64,000 bases of DNA from Hemerocallis citrina (GCA_017893485.1 CM030360.1:150728647-150792646); one strand, 5' to 3'. Positions 34,911 to 47,158 are shown, counted from the first letter of the stretch. The notes: generated from the sequence alone by a model not told the origin. Numbers and translations: made by a program.

Positions 34911-36837
34911 GGTACATTACTTTCCTTCTAAAAAATTATATAGTGGGATAAACCCATGTGAATACAGATGAGGTTTTTTTGCTTTTATCATCTGAATACA
35001 TATATAATACAGATGAGGTTTTTTTGCTTTTATCAAGGAAAATTAAGCAGCACATGGGAATTCTTTCTGCTTGGTTGACAGAACAAGATCCCTTAAAACT
35101 TTGTTATCTAGATTTTATTAGCAATTTAAGTTGATCAAATATTTAATTGGACATGTTCATACTTGATACGTTCTTGCTAATGATATTTCATTAGCATCTA
35201 TTGAAATTCTTCAGGAATGGTAAATTAAAAAGCACCTGCTTCCAAATAATTGAATAATTGCCCATTTAAGAGAGGATGAAAACAGTAAATATGCAAATTT
35301 TCCAGATTGCTACTTTTACCGTGTTTAAACATCCTTGTGGGCAATGATCCATTACGATTGTTTCCTAACATAGATATAAATTTCACATAACTTCTTGAAA
35401 GCCATAATGGCCGATTGTCACTATCCATAGCAGCCAATAAACTCAAATTAGTATAAGGATAGAGAGATCAAGTGACTAAATCCATTTGTATATGCCTCAA
35501 CTGGTTCAAAGAATCTAATTTTAGGTGTACAAATAATCACACAATACATTATACTTCTCAGCTCCAAACTAATTTGAGCATGTAAAGCAAAGCACTCAGG
35601 AAGCCTTTTCCAGGAACCAATGCCTTTCTCTAAAATGTGTTTTTAATCTTAAATTAGAACATAGATGTTAAATTAACAATTAATGTTTCACTACTGTTAA
35701 ATTCTTTATATAGTTTTGTATTTTTAATATTTCGTTCGATAAGACAGTGAAGTAATGATTAAGATACACACATTTATTTCCAAGAATAGTGAGTTTGTCA
35801 GACATTGTTCATGAGTAGCTTAATTGATCTTCATTTACTTTTTATAGTTTTATATATGATGTCAACTTAAGATATCTAAGTTAGCATTATTTTGAGTTGT
35901 GAATTATATTTCCAATTTATTTGTATTATGTTTTTGTCATGCATTCATGATAGTAATAAATCATTTATTCCATGTTTTTTTGTTTAGGTTTATTAATATG
36001 AGGTTTATATAATTTGTATTCTATGTTTCAAATTAGCTTAGACATGTTTTATGTTACAATTGATTTGTATTTCACCCATATTTTCAATAATATATTAATG
36101 TATACTTAATGTTGTAACAGAAACAGATTAAACATGTAAGAATTTATCTTATGATACAAGATATGAGACGATGCACAATACAATATACTCGATACTGATA
36201 CACAATACATTTCAGAACATCTTCTTTAATAATCTAATGCCGGTAATAATTGTAAATGACACCTGTTGAACCGCATTGAGTTGTCATGTTGAGTCTATAG
36301 GTGTGGGTTTGGGGGGGGGGGGGGGGGGGGGGGGGGAAGGGGAGTAGGTTGATGGATAATTAAATCAATTATTTCTTTGCTTCTTTGCAGGCATGTCAGT
36401 CAAATTTACTGGTTAAATTTTATTTCAAAGTTTTCAATTATTGAGCAAAGTTTTGGAGACTTTCAGTTGTGCATTAAAGCATCCTGGTTCACTTTAAAAT
36501 TCTTTTTGTGAAAATCTTGGAAAAGACTCAATATCCTCATTATTTCAGTGGGACTGGACAATCTCCTCGAGTCATTTACTTTTAGGAATTTATGAGTTCT
36601 TTTGAACCTAAAGATTCATATCCTGCATGAACCAATGGTTGGATATACCGAGCGAACTTTTCAATGAAATAATTTATCTTAGTTTTCTTTTTCTGATTTA
36701 GTTTTACTGCAACAATCATTAGTAGTAATGTGACATTTACACCTTCATATTTGGCAATGTTATATTTTTATAAACAGTTGGACGAAAAAGGCAATGGATA
36801 AATGCAGTATGATCACTTTCAACTATTAATTTACTGG
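34911..36837. other. Non-coding 3' part of the outer CACTA, left of the nested element
   Basis: It is AT-rich without a supported gene. A local direct repeat, ATACAGATGAGGTTTTTTTG, starts at 34963 and 35011. A 26-base run of G lies at 36311-36336. The last 350 bp (from about 36485) are duplicated at 44243-44588. The minus-strand frame 35225-35446 matches no family I recognise. Confidence 0.5.
36311..36336 (+). repeat. Poly-G run (26 bases)
   Basis: Uninterrupted G homopolymer followed by AAGGGGAG. A second G run of 17 bases is at 43836-43852. Lengths of such runs are unreliable in assemblies. Confidence 0.9.
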
Positions 36838-36854
36838 CACTACTAAACGGAACG

Positions 36855-37350
36855 TCTATAGCGGCGTTTATTTCTGTCTATGGCGGCGCTTATAAACGCC
36901 GCCATAGATGGTAGCGGCGTTTTAATTATTGCCGCGGCGCCGTTGCATCGACCGTCGTTACAGATCATAGGCCTATCGCGGCACTTTTCTAGAGCGCCGT
37001 TACAGACCATAGGTCGACAACGGCGCGTCTTAAAAGGCGCCGCTATAAGCCTATGATCTGTAACGGCGCTCTAGAAAAGCGCCATTGTAGGTTGGATGCC
37101 TATGCCGGCGCTTCTAAAAAACGCCGCTATATGTGTACAGCTTGTAACGGCGCATTTTTAAACCGCCGTTACAACCCGTAGCCCTATAGCGGTGTTTTTA
37201 AAAAGCGTCGTTACAATTCGTAGGTCTATTACGGCACTTTTAAAGACCGCCGTTACAGTCCGTAGGTCTATTAAGGCGCTTGTTTAAAACGTCGTTACAA
37301 GTCGTAGATCTATTACGGCGCTTCATAAATGCCGTGATAGACACATGCGC
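36855..37350. repeat. Left subterminal repeat zone of the nested CACTA
   Basis: About ten words of the type TAGCGGCGTTT or AAACGCCGCTA in both orientations, several forming hairpins (for example GGCGCTTATAAACGCC at 36884-36899). They are the expected binding sites of the TNPA-type protein. Confidence 0.75.
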
Positions 37351-39785
37351 ATATATTTTCTAAATCATTTCGATATGCGATACCAGTGTTCCTGAACGCC
37401 GGGATTGGTTCTTTTTTTTTAATAATTCACCACGATTGGTGGATCCTCCCGGCATATTTATCTCAAAACTGATTGATAGGGGGTTTCGGGTTTTCCCACT
37501 ATTTAAAAAATATCACAAATTCAAAATATCTGTAGTCATATCAAATTTGAACGTTCAAATCTTAAAAACACTAATAGCAGCATAATAAACAACTATATAA
37601 TCATGGACCACAATAAACAATAATTACTTGTCTAAAAATGGCCATACGAAGAGTTAGAAATATACTTGTTATACATCAATTTCTTTAACAAAGCATAAAT
37701 TCAGTTTCAACAAAACATAAAAAGACTAAAGTCCAAATTTAACTCAACAATGGCAAAGTCTACTGAAGCGGCTCGGCATTGCTTTGATTCCCACTGATAT
37801 TTTGCCCAGATGTATGTGCGTGACTAGAAGTCGATGGAATTCGTTGGCTCTGTACAATTCATAATAGTGTCATTTATTAGATTATTCACTACACTAGGCA
37901 CCACACAAGTAAAATGCAATAGTTAAATTTCATACTAATATCATAAAATATTGCTAAATACTTACAGTTCCATGTACTGGATTGTTAGAGTTCTGGTTTT
38001 GTTGGGAGATTAAAGAAACGATCATATCTTTCAAGCCGTCAATCTCTTTCTGCATCTTGGCTTGCATCTTGAACACATCCAGATAGGATGTACGACTGGA
38101 GGTAGATGCACAAGAACCAAATATCTGTGATTGAAACCATGTCAGGCCAATTTTCACAAGGTGAACTGCTTTGAACTAAAGTCAATAATATAATGGATTA
38201 GTCAAAGGAAACCCCTTACATGTTGTATAATACTTGCCTAAGGTTAATTAGAATAGGTTTTGTTGCGGAACTAGGTCTTATCAACAGAAATGTATTAAGT
38301 TTTGATTAGCAAAAAAAAAGTTTAAGCATAAAGTACCATCTATCAGGAATGGTTGCAATTCACTAACCATTCTCTTTCACATACCAAAGTGATTCTCAAA
38401 TAGCTTGTAAAAGTCTGTAGATCTAAGTGTCAAAAATTCAATGTTAAAGATAACATGTATCATCATAATAGTCTAGTGATGGGGAAAACAACAATAAAGA
38501 AACAAAACCCACAAAAAAAAAAAGGGTAATCGTGGAATATCTTCAACAAAATACCCAGAGATAACACAATAATATCCAAATGCCTTGGACAACTAAAATG
38601 CAAGTTTAACCAAGTTTCTGTCACATAATCATCAACAACAAAATCTCATACCTTCAACAATATCAAATGTGTTTACTCTTGCTAAATGCTAATCGAGCAT
38701 TACTGAGTCAAGCTTACCTAAACAGATTATGTCAAAGCCAAATACTAATGGTAATTCTGGAATATAGGAAAGCATGTATTTCTCCTTGTATGACTTATTT
38801 TTTAAAGAGTTACTCATAACTGCTGTTACTCAATATAACTTGAACTGTCATTGTCTTAAGTTTCTCTAAAGTGTTCCAGATTACTAAGTTACGTACACAT
38901 GTTATATAGAGGATCCTAACGATGAATAATATGAGTGCTCTTTAGTTGAACTTAGTGTAAAGCAGTTAAACGAGAGAAGGTTGGTTAGTATCATTTTCTA
39001 TGGTTGGAATTACTTGATTTGGTCTATTTATGCTGACTGTGCACAATTTTACAGTTCCAAACAAGTCAGTGAAGATGCCTAGTAGAACTTCCTAACTCTT
39101 ACAGTCTATAAAAAACTAAATTTCAGAAAACCCTTTAACTGTTCCTCTATATCAAATAACCCCAGTTCTATTTTTAATGAATTAGCTATCCATCTACACA
39201 CATGGCCACTTTTTTGTTTCATATGACATATGTTCCGACGTTTAGTAGAAGTACTTTCAGTGTTGTGAAATGATCCAAATAACCACTAACTAGATAGTGG
39301 CAGATTAAACCTGCAAAGTACTTAATCATCTCATGTGTATCATGTTATAATATAAGATGACGGTCGGGTATGGATGTTGGCTTTGGTGTTGTTGTTATTG
39401 GTAGGTATGGATGTGATACGAAACAAAAAAGGTAGGGAGCTAATTGATGAAACAAAACTACACTACTGCAGGGAGGTGTCTAATCTGGAAAAAGTCAGGG
39501 GAGTTTCTTATAACTTAACCAAAGTATAAACAATTAGGCAGTGGAATTTGTAGAGAAAAACTCCGGACTACTGAGAGATGCACATTTAATGGTCAAATTG
39601 AGAACCACAAAATCCTAACAAGTTTTGGTTCTTCAGAATTTTGTGCATAATAACAAGCCAAAGGAATTTTGTGCATAATAACAAGCCAAATACAATGGAG
39701 TAGCGAAATAGTAAAAGTGAAACAGTATGAGAGGGAGAATCATGAGAATCAAATTAGAAGCTAGAATAAGAAAATGACCCATAAT

Positions 39786-39878
39786 CAGTCAGAAACAGAA
39801 GAGGAAAAGAAGGCTGCTGAGGATCGTGCTGCTGTTGTTAAGGCTTCTGGAAAGAAGAAAGAATGTAAAGCTAGTTTG
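39786..39878 (+). pseudogene. Captured fragment of elongation factor 1-beta (EF1B beta-type)
   Basis: One frame reads ETEEEKKAAEDRAAVVKASG followed by KKKE, which matches the acidic-to-basic linker just before the guanine-exchange domain of plant elongation factor 1-beta/delta. About 30 codons are recognisable; similarity stops abruptly on both sides. It lies within an intron-like gap of the minus-strand gene and in the opposite orientation. It is a gene scrap picked up by the transposon, not an active gene. Confidence 0.6.
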
Positions 39879-39944
39879 ACAATCACAATGTTGCTGTAGA
39901 AATGTTAAATATAAACTTGTTGCACTCTGTTTTCTTCTCCTTTT

Positions 39945-40159
39945 AATCAACTAGACGGATGATCTTCATCCATCCCTTTCGTCAAACGGATGAACATATT
40001 CCATCTCCTATATTTAGCAATTGTCTAAAGCCTTTGCTAAGTTTAGCAAGATACTGTGCGTTTCTATCCTAATTTTTGAGTTTTTAGCAAATGACTGCAA
40101 TGCATTTTTCTAAACCTATTTCTAATTTTTGAGTTTTTAGCCAACGATAGTGGATGCTC
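39945..40159. mobile_element. Right-end part of a GAGCATCC-terminus MITE inside the nested CACTA
   Basis: It ends CGATAGTGGATGCTC then TAA (40160-40162), complementary to the GAGCATCCA left termini. The interior shows the family's hairpin style (AGACGGATGATCTTCATCC at 39953, then ACGGATGAACATATTCCATC). The left terminus is not found. Confidence 0.5.
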
Positions 40160-43100
40160 TAACAAGATAGAAAAAGCAAATGAAAACTCATGCAGCATAG
40201 ATAAAATTGCTATTGATGTACCTTTATTGAAGACATCTTAGTTCTTAAACTTTCTTCTATTTGATCCCTTGCCATATGAAGAGGTAGGTCAAAGACATCC
40301 TATAAGTAGTTATTGCCATACATGAAAAGTAGTGAGAATTTTTCTTTTCCTACCAGAGAATTTTAGTAGTATGAAACATTAATCACATAGAGAATAGCAC
40401 AATTGTATTTCCTTACCGTCTTGCCACCCAAAGGAGACTGAGGAGACCCTGCCTCATGCTTTTTGTTAACAGACAAAGTTTGCTGCAGTAACCCATTTTG
40501 TGCATTCAAGAAGTCGCGCATGTCATTCTAAGAAAAAAATTAGTAGAAGTTACTTCCGTGTTATATCCAAACGATACTTTTACAAGACAGACAGACAAAC
40601 AATACCTAAATATTTAGTGCAGCAAAAACTTGCTACATCATACTGATATCTAATACAAGAACATAAATAAATAAAAATAACAATGAGATAGTTTTGGCCC
40701 TTTTACAATGTCTTAGAATAATACGCCTAGATGATAAATATTATAAATAGTAAATGCTTTTTTAAACCAAGAAGTATCACTGTGCTTGAATTGGCAGTAA
40801 GTGATCCATAAGAACCTGCTCTGAATAAGGAAATGCTAGTGTTCATTTCTAACAGGTAAAAATAGTTGCAATCAAGATATTAAAGGATTGCTCCATCCAT
40901 TTATGCGTAATGTCTTTACCAAAATAGATGATCACATTGCACCAGCCAACCAATTCTTGGTGGGCAAGATGCTCTTTACCAGCATGCCATAACACTTCAA
41001 ATTTAGCTTAAATGTCAAGGAGGATATGCTATAAAAGAAATTATTTAAGTCAGATACAAGCCTGTTCTATTATGCATCTCTGCATATAATCATAAAACCC
41101 ATGCATAATAAATTAAAACGCGGCTTCAGATACTGAGAGCGAAGCTAAAAAACTAAAGTACCTAACCTAATGATTTAAAGGTTACAGATTTCACACACAA
41201 CTTATGAGCAGATAGGAAACAGAGAAAAAAAAACCTATCATTACAATAATTTCATAGGAAGAACAAGCAAAATATTCTCATGCAGAAAGAAGTGTTTGTA
41301 TGAAGAAGACTACAGCAAAGAAGTTAATATAATTTAGAACTTCCATCCCAAATAAAGGCATGTGGAAAGACGTGATGAATATTTTGAAGTTTTAAATCTT
41401 ATAGACAAGTTAACACCTACATTGAATGTAGTAATGCCCGCAGATAAGAATTTTCTGCCATTAGCTCTTGTTTTCTAACCTCATATGCATCAACCTGTTC
41501 CATATTCATTCAGCAGTGACAACAAGACAGCAGGAATCACAAATAAGCATTCACTCAGTTGATTGTTCCTTACTATCCTTTTGTAAAAGTCATTATCAGC
41601 CTTCTTTCCATTCCATGTTCCACGTTGGCGTCCTTCTTTCTGTTAACATGTTAATTGGTGTATCAAGTATGTTACATGAATATAGTAGATCAAGAAAGAA
41701 AGAAAGGTATAATATATAAAATATCCAAAGCATATACATTTACAGGAAACATGCAAGAACATGAATTCTAAGAGATTATATATCAATAAGAAAAAGAGAA
41801 GCTGACTGATACCTGCAATAAGTTCATTATCTCCATACCAGACCTAGATTCTTTCTTTTTCTCCATTCACACTTGGTTTAACCTCTCCTGCAGCAAACAA
41901 GTTAATAACACTCTATCAGTTAGCAATGTGTTGCATCAACATGCACCTCACGATTAACATAGAACTTCAAAACAGCTACGTTCACAAGATTACCTGCAGT
42001 TTTATGTATTCCTTCTCCTTTTTCTTCATTTCATGAATTTGCTGTGTGCATACTTGCTTGAAAAGTTATAATATAAATCATTACAAGTTTTTGTCAGGTA
42101 TTTAATAGAAAGAACAAAAAAATTACTGAAAGAAGTGAAAAAGGCCATTATGAGAATTCTTCACCTGATTACCAATAACCATCCTTTGAAATTCATCTCA
42201 TTCTTTCTGCAATTTTTCAATTTGAGCTTTGAATGTTGCAGCAGCTTTAGCCTCCTGAATAAAATAAACTTTAATGTGTACAATAAATTATACTTCAAAT
42301 ATTTTATATAGTATAAACTGTAAAACTCACTGTTGGGGTTAAGGTGGCAAGCTCTCAGTCCTTTGCAGCTATTTGTGCCTCAAGTCTTTCAACCTTGGCC
42401 TCCAATCTTGATATGTCAGATTGAGACCTAATAAAAATGACAGTAATGTTACTAGACAAACCACAACATTCAAAATATGTAACGCTTTTGTAATGAACAA
42501 AAAATTAACATCAAAAGAGAACTCTTTGACCACACATTTTCACATGGAAAATAAAAACAGGACACTGTTGCAGTATGCAAACTTGCTATACAGATTGAAC
42601 CCAAAAGATATGTCCTTATCAGTTATCACAACTCACTAATCAGCAGCTATACCAATGGTTATGCCAAGGAATAAGATAGATATCAAAGATAACAAAACTG
42701 TCCACACAGTGGCTGACTCACAAATCACCAGCTCTTTACACTCAATGTGATGATAAACTACTGATATTTTTGGTGGTAAAATTTAAATTTACAAAGAAGG
42801 TAATATGCTCCTTAGAACATTGTGGGCAAAAATTACTTTCAGCTCTAAAGATACATCAAGAACTACAGTAATTCCAACAAAACCATACATGCTACTAAGT
42901 ACTTACTAGAAGTAGTGAAACACCATTAAATCATAATACTGAGTAATAGGTTTAAACAAGAGCATTTTACCGAAACTGGCAATAGGAGAAAGAATCGACA
43001 CGACGATCAGTTCTGTACTTTTCAAGAATAGTAGGCCATATAACTCCTAATAAAATTTGTTGAGAAAGCTAAATAGCCTGATAAATTATATGGAATTACT

Positions 43101-43664
43101 GATGGCATGTAACAGTTTAAAATGTGAAAGGAAAAATTGTTTTTCTAGAAGGACAACAAAGTATCTGACCTTGCTTATGATAGCTACGCCCAAAATTTGA
43201 AGAAACCCAACTAAACATGTTTTTTTTTACTTTTTAGATTTGACTTTCAAGCTTGGTTGAAGGGGGAAAAATATAAAATTAAAATTACAGCTTTATTTAT
43301 AATTGTCAGCCATAGAATATACTTTTTAAGCACAAGCTAGACTGAAACAAATGAGCAAACAAAAGCACGAGCATGCCCTCCGTTCTAGTCTGATTAAACA
43401 TTAAACCGTTCTAGTCTGAAAAAAAGCACGCAGTAAAAAAATCTATCAACATTATCCAATAAAGTTTTAGCATCAGCAACTAAACAAAATGGTAGTTCAA
43501 GTAAATTCTCTGGATTAAAAAGTTAGATCAAAACAAAATTCAAACCTTTGCCTCTGATCATTTGCCGACTCCCTAAACGAGATGCTGAAGTAGAGCATAC
43601 ATGTAATTGCATGTCCTTGCAATCGATACCTAACACCAGTTAAGATGAAAAACCTACAAAATCA

Positions 43665-43835
43665 GTAGTTAGGGTTTTGGATGTTCCATTTAGAGAGAGA
43701 GAGATTTTGGAGACGGGAAATTCGTTTTTGGGGAGAGGGGAAGAGCGGCGCGAGAGTAGTTAGGGTTAGAAGAAATTCGTTTTTGGGGAGAAATGAAGAG
43801 TGGAGCGGGATTAATTCGGCTAGCGCCTAATGTTT
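43665..43835 (-). promoter_or_regulatory. Probable leader region of the minus-strand gene in the nested CACTA
   Basis: Read on the minus strand, the stretch is CT-rich (CTCTCTCTCTCTAAATGG at 43686-43703; repeated ACGAATTTC blocks at 43720 and 43768) and lies directly inside the right subterminal repeats, where CACTA transcripts usually begin. No clear TATA box was identified. Confidence 0.3.
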
Positions 43836-43869
43836 GGGGGGGGGGGGGGGGGAATGAACCGACTGGAGC

Positions 43870-44035
43870 TAATGTATGGCCTATAACGGCGGTTCTTATA
43901 AAACCGCCGTTATATATATAATATATAACGGCATAATATATCACCGCCGTTATAGAGGCCCGCTATTAAAAAATTATTATAATGACGATCTATCGCGGTG
44001 TTTGGGCATAGACGCCGGGATAGATATGCCGTTAA
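43870..44035. repeat. Right subterminal repeat zone of the nested CACTA
   Basis: Inverted words such as TAACGGCGGTT ... AACCGCCGTTA (43881-43913, an 11-bp hairpin stem) and CGCGGTGTTT ... GACGCCGGGA mirror those at the left end. Confidence 0.75.
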
Positions 44036-44055
44036 ATCCATTCCGATTAGTAGTG

Positions 44056-44660
44056 TGGAACATAATAAGGCAGTATGGTTTGCTCTGTACCGTTAATTTG
44101 TTATGGCAGTATGTTTTTCTGATTTAGTTTTACTGCAATAATCATTGGTAGTAATGTGACATAATAATAATTTACTGCAACAATCAGTATGGTTCACTTT
44201 AAATAATGAAATAATAATTTACTGGAACATAATAAGGCAGTATGGTTCACTTTAAAAAACATTTTGTGAAAATCTTGGAAAAGACTGATCAATATCCTCA
44301 TTATTTCAGTGGGACTGGAAAATCTCCTCGAGTCATTTACTTTTAGGAATTTATGAGTTCTTTTGAACCTAAAGATTCATATCCTGCATGAACCAATGGT
44401 TGGATATACCGAGCGAACTTTTAAATGAAATAATTTATCGTACTTTTCTTTTTCTGATTTAGTTTTACTGCAACAATCATTAGTAGTAATGTGACATTTA
44501 CACATTCATATTTGGCAAGGTTATATTGTTATAAACAGTTGGACGAAGAAGGCAATGATAACTGCAGTATGATCACTTTCAACTATTAATTTACTGGAAC
44601 ATAATAAGGCAGTATGGTTTGCTCTGTACCCTTAATTTGACTGTCTCTAATCATTGTGGT
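44056..44660. repeat. Second copy of the sequence flanking the nested CACTA, with an intact (empty) target site
   Basis: 44243-44588 repeats about 36485-36837 (for example ATATCCTCATTATTTCAGTG at 36526 and 44291). At 44585-44612 the sequence runs TTTACTGG then AACATAATAAGGCAG without interruption, while the first copy is split there by the CACTA element. A third, shorter copy of ACTGGAACATAATAAGGCAG is at 44221. Confidence 0.85.
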
Positions 44661-45779
44661 AATAGATGGTATTGTAAGTTTAATTTTTTTCCTTTTCCTG
44701 ATAAGATTACGTGCATTTAAGTATTTAACCCATTTTATTTTACCCCTTCCAATTGTACTGTTTGTTCGAAAGGAGTGAGAATTGATCCTTGGTCACCTAC
44801 ATAGGAGTTCAGGGAACATGCTTTTGCGCTGAATGTGCTGGCAGAATTGTTCATTTACTTTTTTTTCTGGTTTGACATCTAGGGTGTATATATTGTTTCT
44901 CATGACGCGCATGGTGATGTATTTTGAAGGTAGCATATTTGTACTTATTCTCCCTTGATGAGGTTAGGTTGTACAAGTATATTTTGCATTGCTACTGAAC
45001 ATATAATACAAATTCAGGAACCTGAACACCTAGTTAGTGGTAATTTTAACCGACAATTCCTTCACATTGTCAAAGACATATGCGAAAGACCATTTCTGTT
45101 TTATATATACAAAAAAGGAAATGTCAGTAACTTTTCCTACTTCTCTTTCAGGCTGAATTGTTCAGGATGGTTTCAAATCTGTTCAGGATGCAGTTTTGTA
45201 GAGTGCTTGGAGAGAGATGGTTTCAAATCTGTTCAGGATGTAGTTGGCTCAGATTGCAGATAGGTTTAGTAGTGATATCTGGTGATATTTATAACTCAGT
45301 GTACAAAAAAGGAAATGTCAGGCTGATAAGGCACGGTATATGGCTTAACTTGTGTTGTGTGGGTAGTGGATATTGGTTGAAAAGAAGATGAACTGTCTTA
45401 ATTTTAGCTTTAGAAAGTAATGACATGTTGGTTCTTCTGCATTGCCAAGTGAATTTTCAGGTGATGGCTGATATGCTATATTTCGCTTGTATTGAAACAT
45501 ATGAAAGTTTGTAATAGCCGGTCACCCTGAAATTGCAGTTTTTGCTGTATGTCTCCTGTATGGTCGTCAGTTTTAAGTTTATTGGATGAACATTTTTATA
45601 AGTTTATTGTGTAGATATTTCTATGTTGGTATGTTTTTATATATTTGTACACAAATTTGCAAAACTTTTATAGTTTTAATGGTGTATTGATATTTTCGAT
45701 AAATCGATTTTTATTTGTATCCGTAGATTTTTTTTTGTATACAGTTAAAACGAAATAGCGTTCCTAAAATGCTGTAAAA
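44661..45779. other. Non-coding 3' part of the outer CACTA, right of the nested element
   Basis: No supported gene. A 50-bp-spaced direct repeat GATGGTTTCAAATCTGTTCA occurs at 45168 and 45218. Small frames (44955-45263, 45158-45391) read across this repeat. Confidence 0.45.
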
Positions 45780-46176
45780 AACCACAAATATCAAAACGAT
45801 AGCGTTTTAAAAATGTTGTATGTTTGATTCTATTACTGGATTGTCTAAGGATAGCATTTTTACAAAATGCTCTAACACTAATAGCATTGCCGAAACGCTA
45901 TAAATTTTATAGCATTTTAACAAAACGCTATAGATACTATAGAGTTTGCCGAACGCTATAGAATCTATAGCGTTCGGCAAATGCTATAGTTTCTATAGCG
46001 TTTTGTTAAAACGCTATAGAATCTATAGCGTTTCGGAAACGCTATACATTCTATAACGTTTGGTCAAAATGCTATAGAGTTATTATAGCGGGGCTTTTGA
46101 TAGCATTTGTAAAACGCTATCGTAGGTCTACTATAGCATTTTATGAATGCTATCAAATGTCATATTTGTTGTAGTG
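45780..46176. repeat. Right subterminal repeats and terminus of the outer CACTA
   Basis: At least twelve CTATAGCG / CGCTATAG / GCTATAGA words alternate in orientation with linkers TTTTGTTAAAACGC and TTCGGCAAATGC. The array ends in CATATTTGTTGTAGTG at 46176. The motif differs from that of the nested element (GCGGCGTTT), so the two belong to different families. Confidence 0.7.
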
Positions 46177-47100
46177 GAGGCACAAAAATCAGAGAAGGAT
46201 GAGAAGAATAAAATCAATAAAATTGAAGAAAAATGAAAAACAATAAAACTGAACTGATTTGTGTCGAGGCTTGTGTATCACACAATCTCCTTAAAACAGA
46301 TTCGCCTCGTCCAGGTGCTGGAACTTGCATAGGCGTCTGTCTCACAGGATGCAACGACAAGAGGAGCTGACGCAAGCACCACGTCATGTTCTCGAACTGG
46401 ACAACGTTTGAAACGTATCACCACACGACCGAAGAATGGAACAAGCACTGAACAGAGAGTATGGGAAGAGATGAGTTTCTTGTGTGTTGATTCAATGGAG
46501 AGAGACCTCTATTTATAAGGCCAGTGTGAGAATTGTAATGGTAGACAATGCATTGACTGTATCCACTGTAACGGTAGACAACTCTAATGCACCAGTTATA
46601 ACGGTAGATAGAAGCTTGAATGTACTACTGTAACGGTGGACAAAACTGTTACGTGAATAAATGATAGGAAAAACAGTTTATGTATTTATTTCAGCCATTA
46701 AAGATAGAACAAAACAAAACTGTAGCAAAAAATTGGCTCTGCACGAGGTGGGTTCACGTCGGTCCGGCATTCGTGTCCGCAGGACGTGTGGGCGCACACA
46801 ATTCACATGTAATCCGGTCCGAGATTTGCACCCCCCCTGCGTGCGTGAGAGAGAGCCTCTTAGCTTGCTATCTTACAATGCCAAGAAAGAGGTTATCATA
46901 TATCATTTTCTAATTCCTTTATTTTTTCCGATGTGGGACTAAAATCCTTCAACTCATTTTCAGGGATGAAACCGCCTCACTATGGGAGACAATTTCTCAT
47001 TCACCCGATAACCGTTTGGAGCAAGTAAATATATGATTTTGATCTACTCACGAAGGTAAGCACAAATCCATTAAGATCTCTCACTAATTCATAGAGGGTA
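46177..47100 (-). mobile_element. LTR-like promoter region on the minus strand (copia-type?)
   Basis: On the minus strand, AGTCCCACATCGG (about 46928-46940) is followed by upstream-type sequence, four AACGGTAGACA-type repeats, a TATA box (CCTTATAAATAGAG, 46508-46521) and a leader with CAACACACAAGAAACTC (46473-46489). Leader, TATA and upstream repeats in a compact stretch without an ORF suggest an LTR of a copia-like element. Both LTR ends are uncertain, and the body is absent because the outer CACTA terminus abuts at 46176. It might instead be the promoter of a lost gene. Confidence 0.4.
46508..46521 (-). promoter_or_regulatory. TATA box with upstream MYB-type repeats
   Basis: CCTTATAAATAGAG on the minus strand. 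Upstream (46535-46640) lie four spaced copies of TAATGGTAGACA, TAACGGTAGACA, TAACGGTAGATA and TAACGGTGGACA, about 30-35 bp apart. CCGTTA is a MYB-binding-type core. Confidence 0.5.
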
Positions 47101-47158
47101 TTACTCAAAAATTTGCTAGAGAACTAGTTCGTAAATGGTGTATAAAATACCTATTTTC

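Larger units (their letters stand above)
37760..42430 (-). pseudogene. Transposase_24-like coiled-coil gene remnant in the nested CACTA
   Basis: Minus-strand exons with GT-AG borders can be chained. The last exon is 37760-37849 (ends NAEPLQ then stop). Before it is 37966-38124, containing YLDVFKMQAKMQKEIDGL, in phase 0 with the last exon. Exon 40417-40527 (MRDFLNAQNGLLQQTLS) follows upstream, with further Lys/Glu/Gln-rich coiled-coil exons near 41815-41890, 41998-42050, 42170-42256 and 42340-42425. The two 3'-most exons are open; the upstream ones contain stops (in 41815-41890, 42170-42256 and 42340-42425). The conserved basic part seen in the outer CACTA gene is missing. Short exon calls are by eye. 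Confidence 0.5.
36838..44055 (-). mobile_element. Nested CACTA element with both ends and TSD (non-autonomous)
   Basis: The left end is CACTACTAAACGG (36838) and the right end ATTAGTAGTG (44055), forming CACTACTAA/TTAGTAGTG-type inverted termini flanked by the 3-bp duplication TGG (36835-36837, 44056-44058). Both subterminal zones (36855-37350, 43870-44035) carry many GCGGCGTTT/AAACGCCGC words in alternating orientation. The uninterrupted target sequence exists nearby at 44563-44640. No TNP2 is present; only coiled-coil exons of a Transposase_24-type gene on the minus strand remain, so the 7.2-kb element would need help from elsewhere. Confidence 0.85.
27672..46176 (+). mobile_element. CACTA (En/Spm) transposon, 5'-truncated, with a nested CACTA
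   Basis: It contains a TNP2-type transposase pseudogene (27672-29972) followed by a Transposase_24-type gene (30213-34910). At 45780-46160 there is a dense array of CTATAGCG/CGCTATAG words in both orientations, ending in TTGTTGTAGTG at 46176, which is a CACTA-type right terminus (CACTACAACAA on the other strand). The left end is missing: TNP2 starts in mid-domain at the junction with LTR copy 3. Another CACTA element (36838-44055) sits in the 3' non-coding part. The three bases after the terminus are GAG; the left duplication is lost. Confidence 0.7.

Noticed and set aside
35225..35446. Minus-strand 73-aa frame that looks faintly like a leucine-rich-repeat protein
   Set aside because: Too short, no repeat consensus that holds for two units, and no splice partners found.
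44955..45391. Two overlapping frames with a repeated Cys/Phe-rich segment
   Set aside because: The repeated segment comes from a 50-bp DNA direct repeat; no known family and no splice context.
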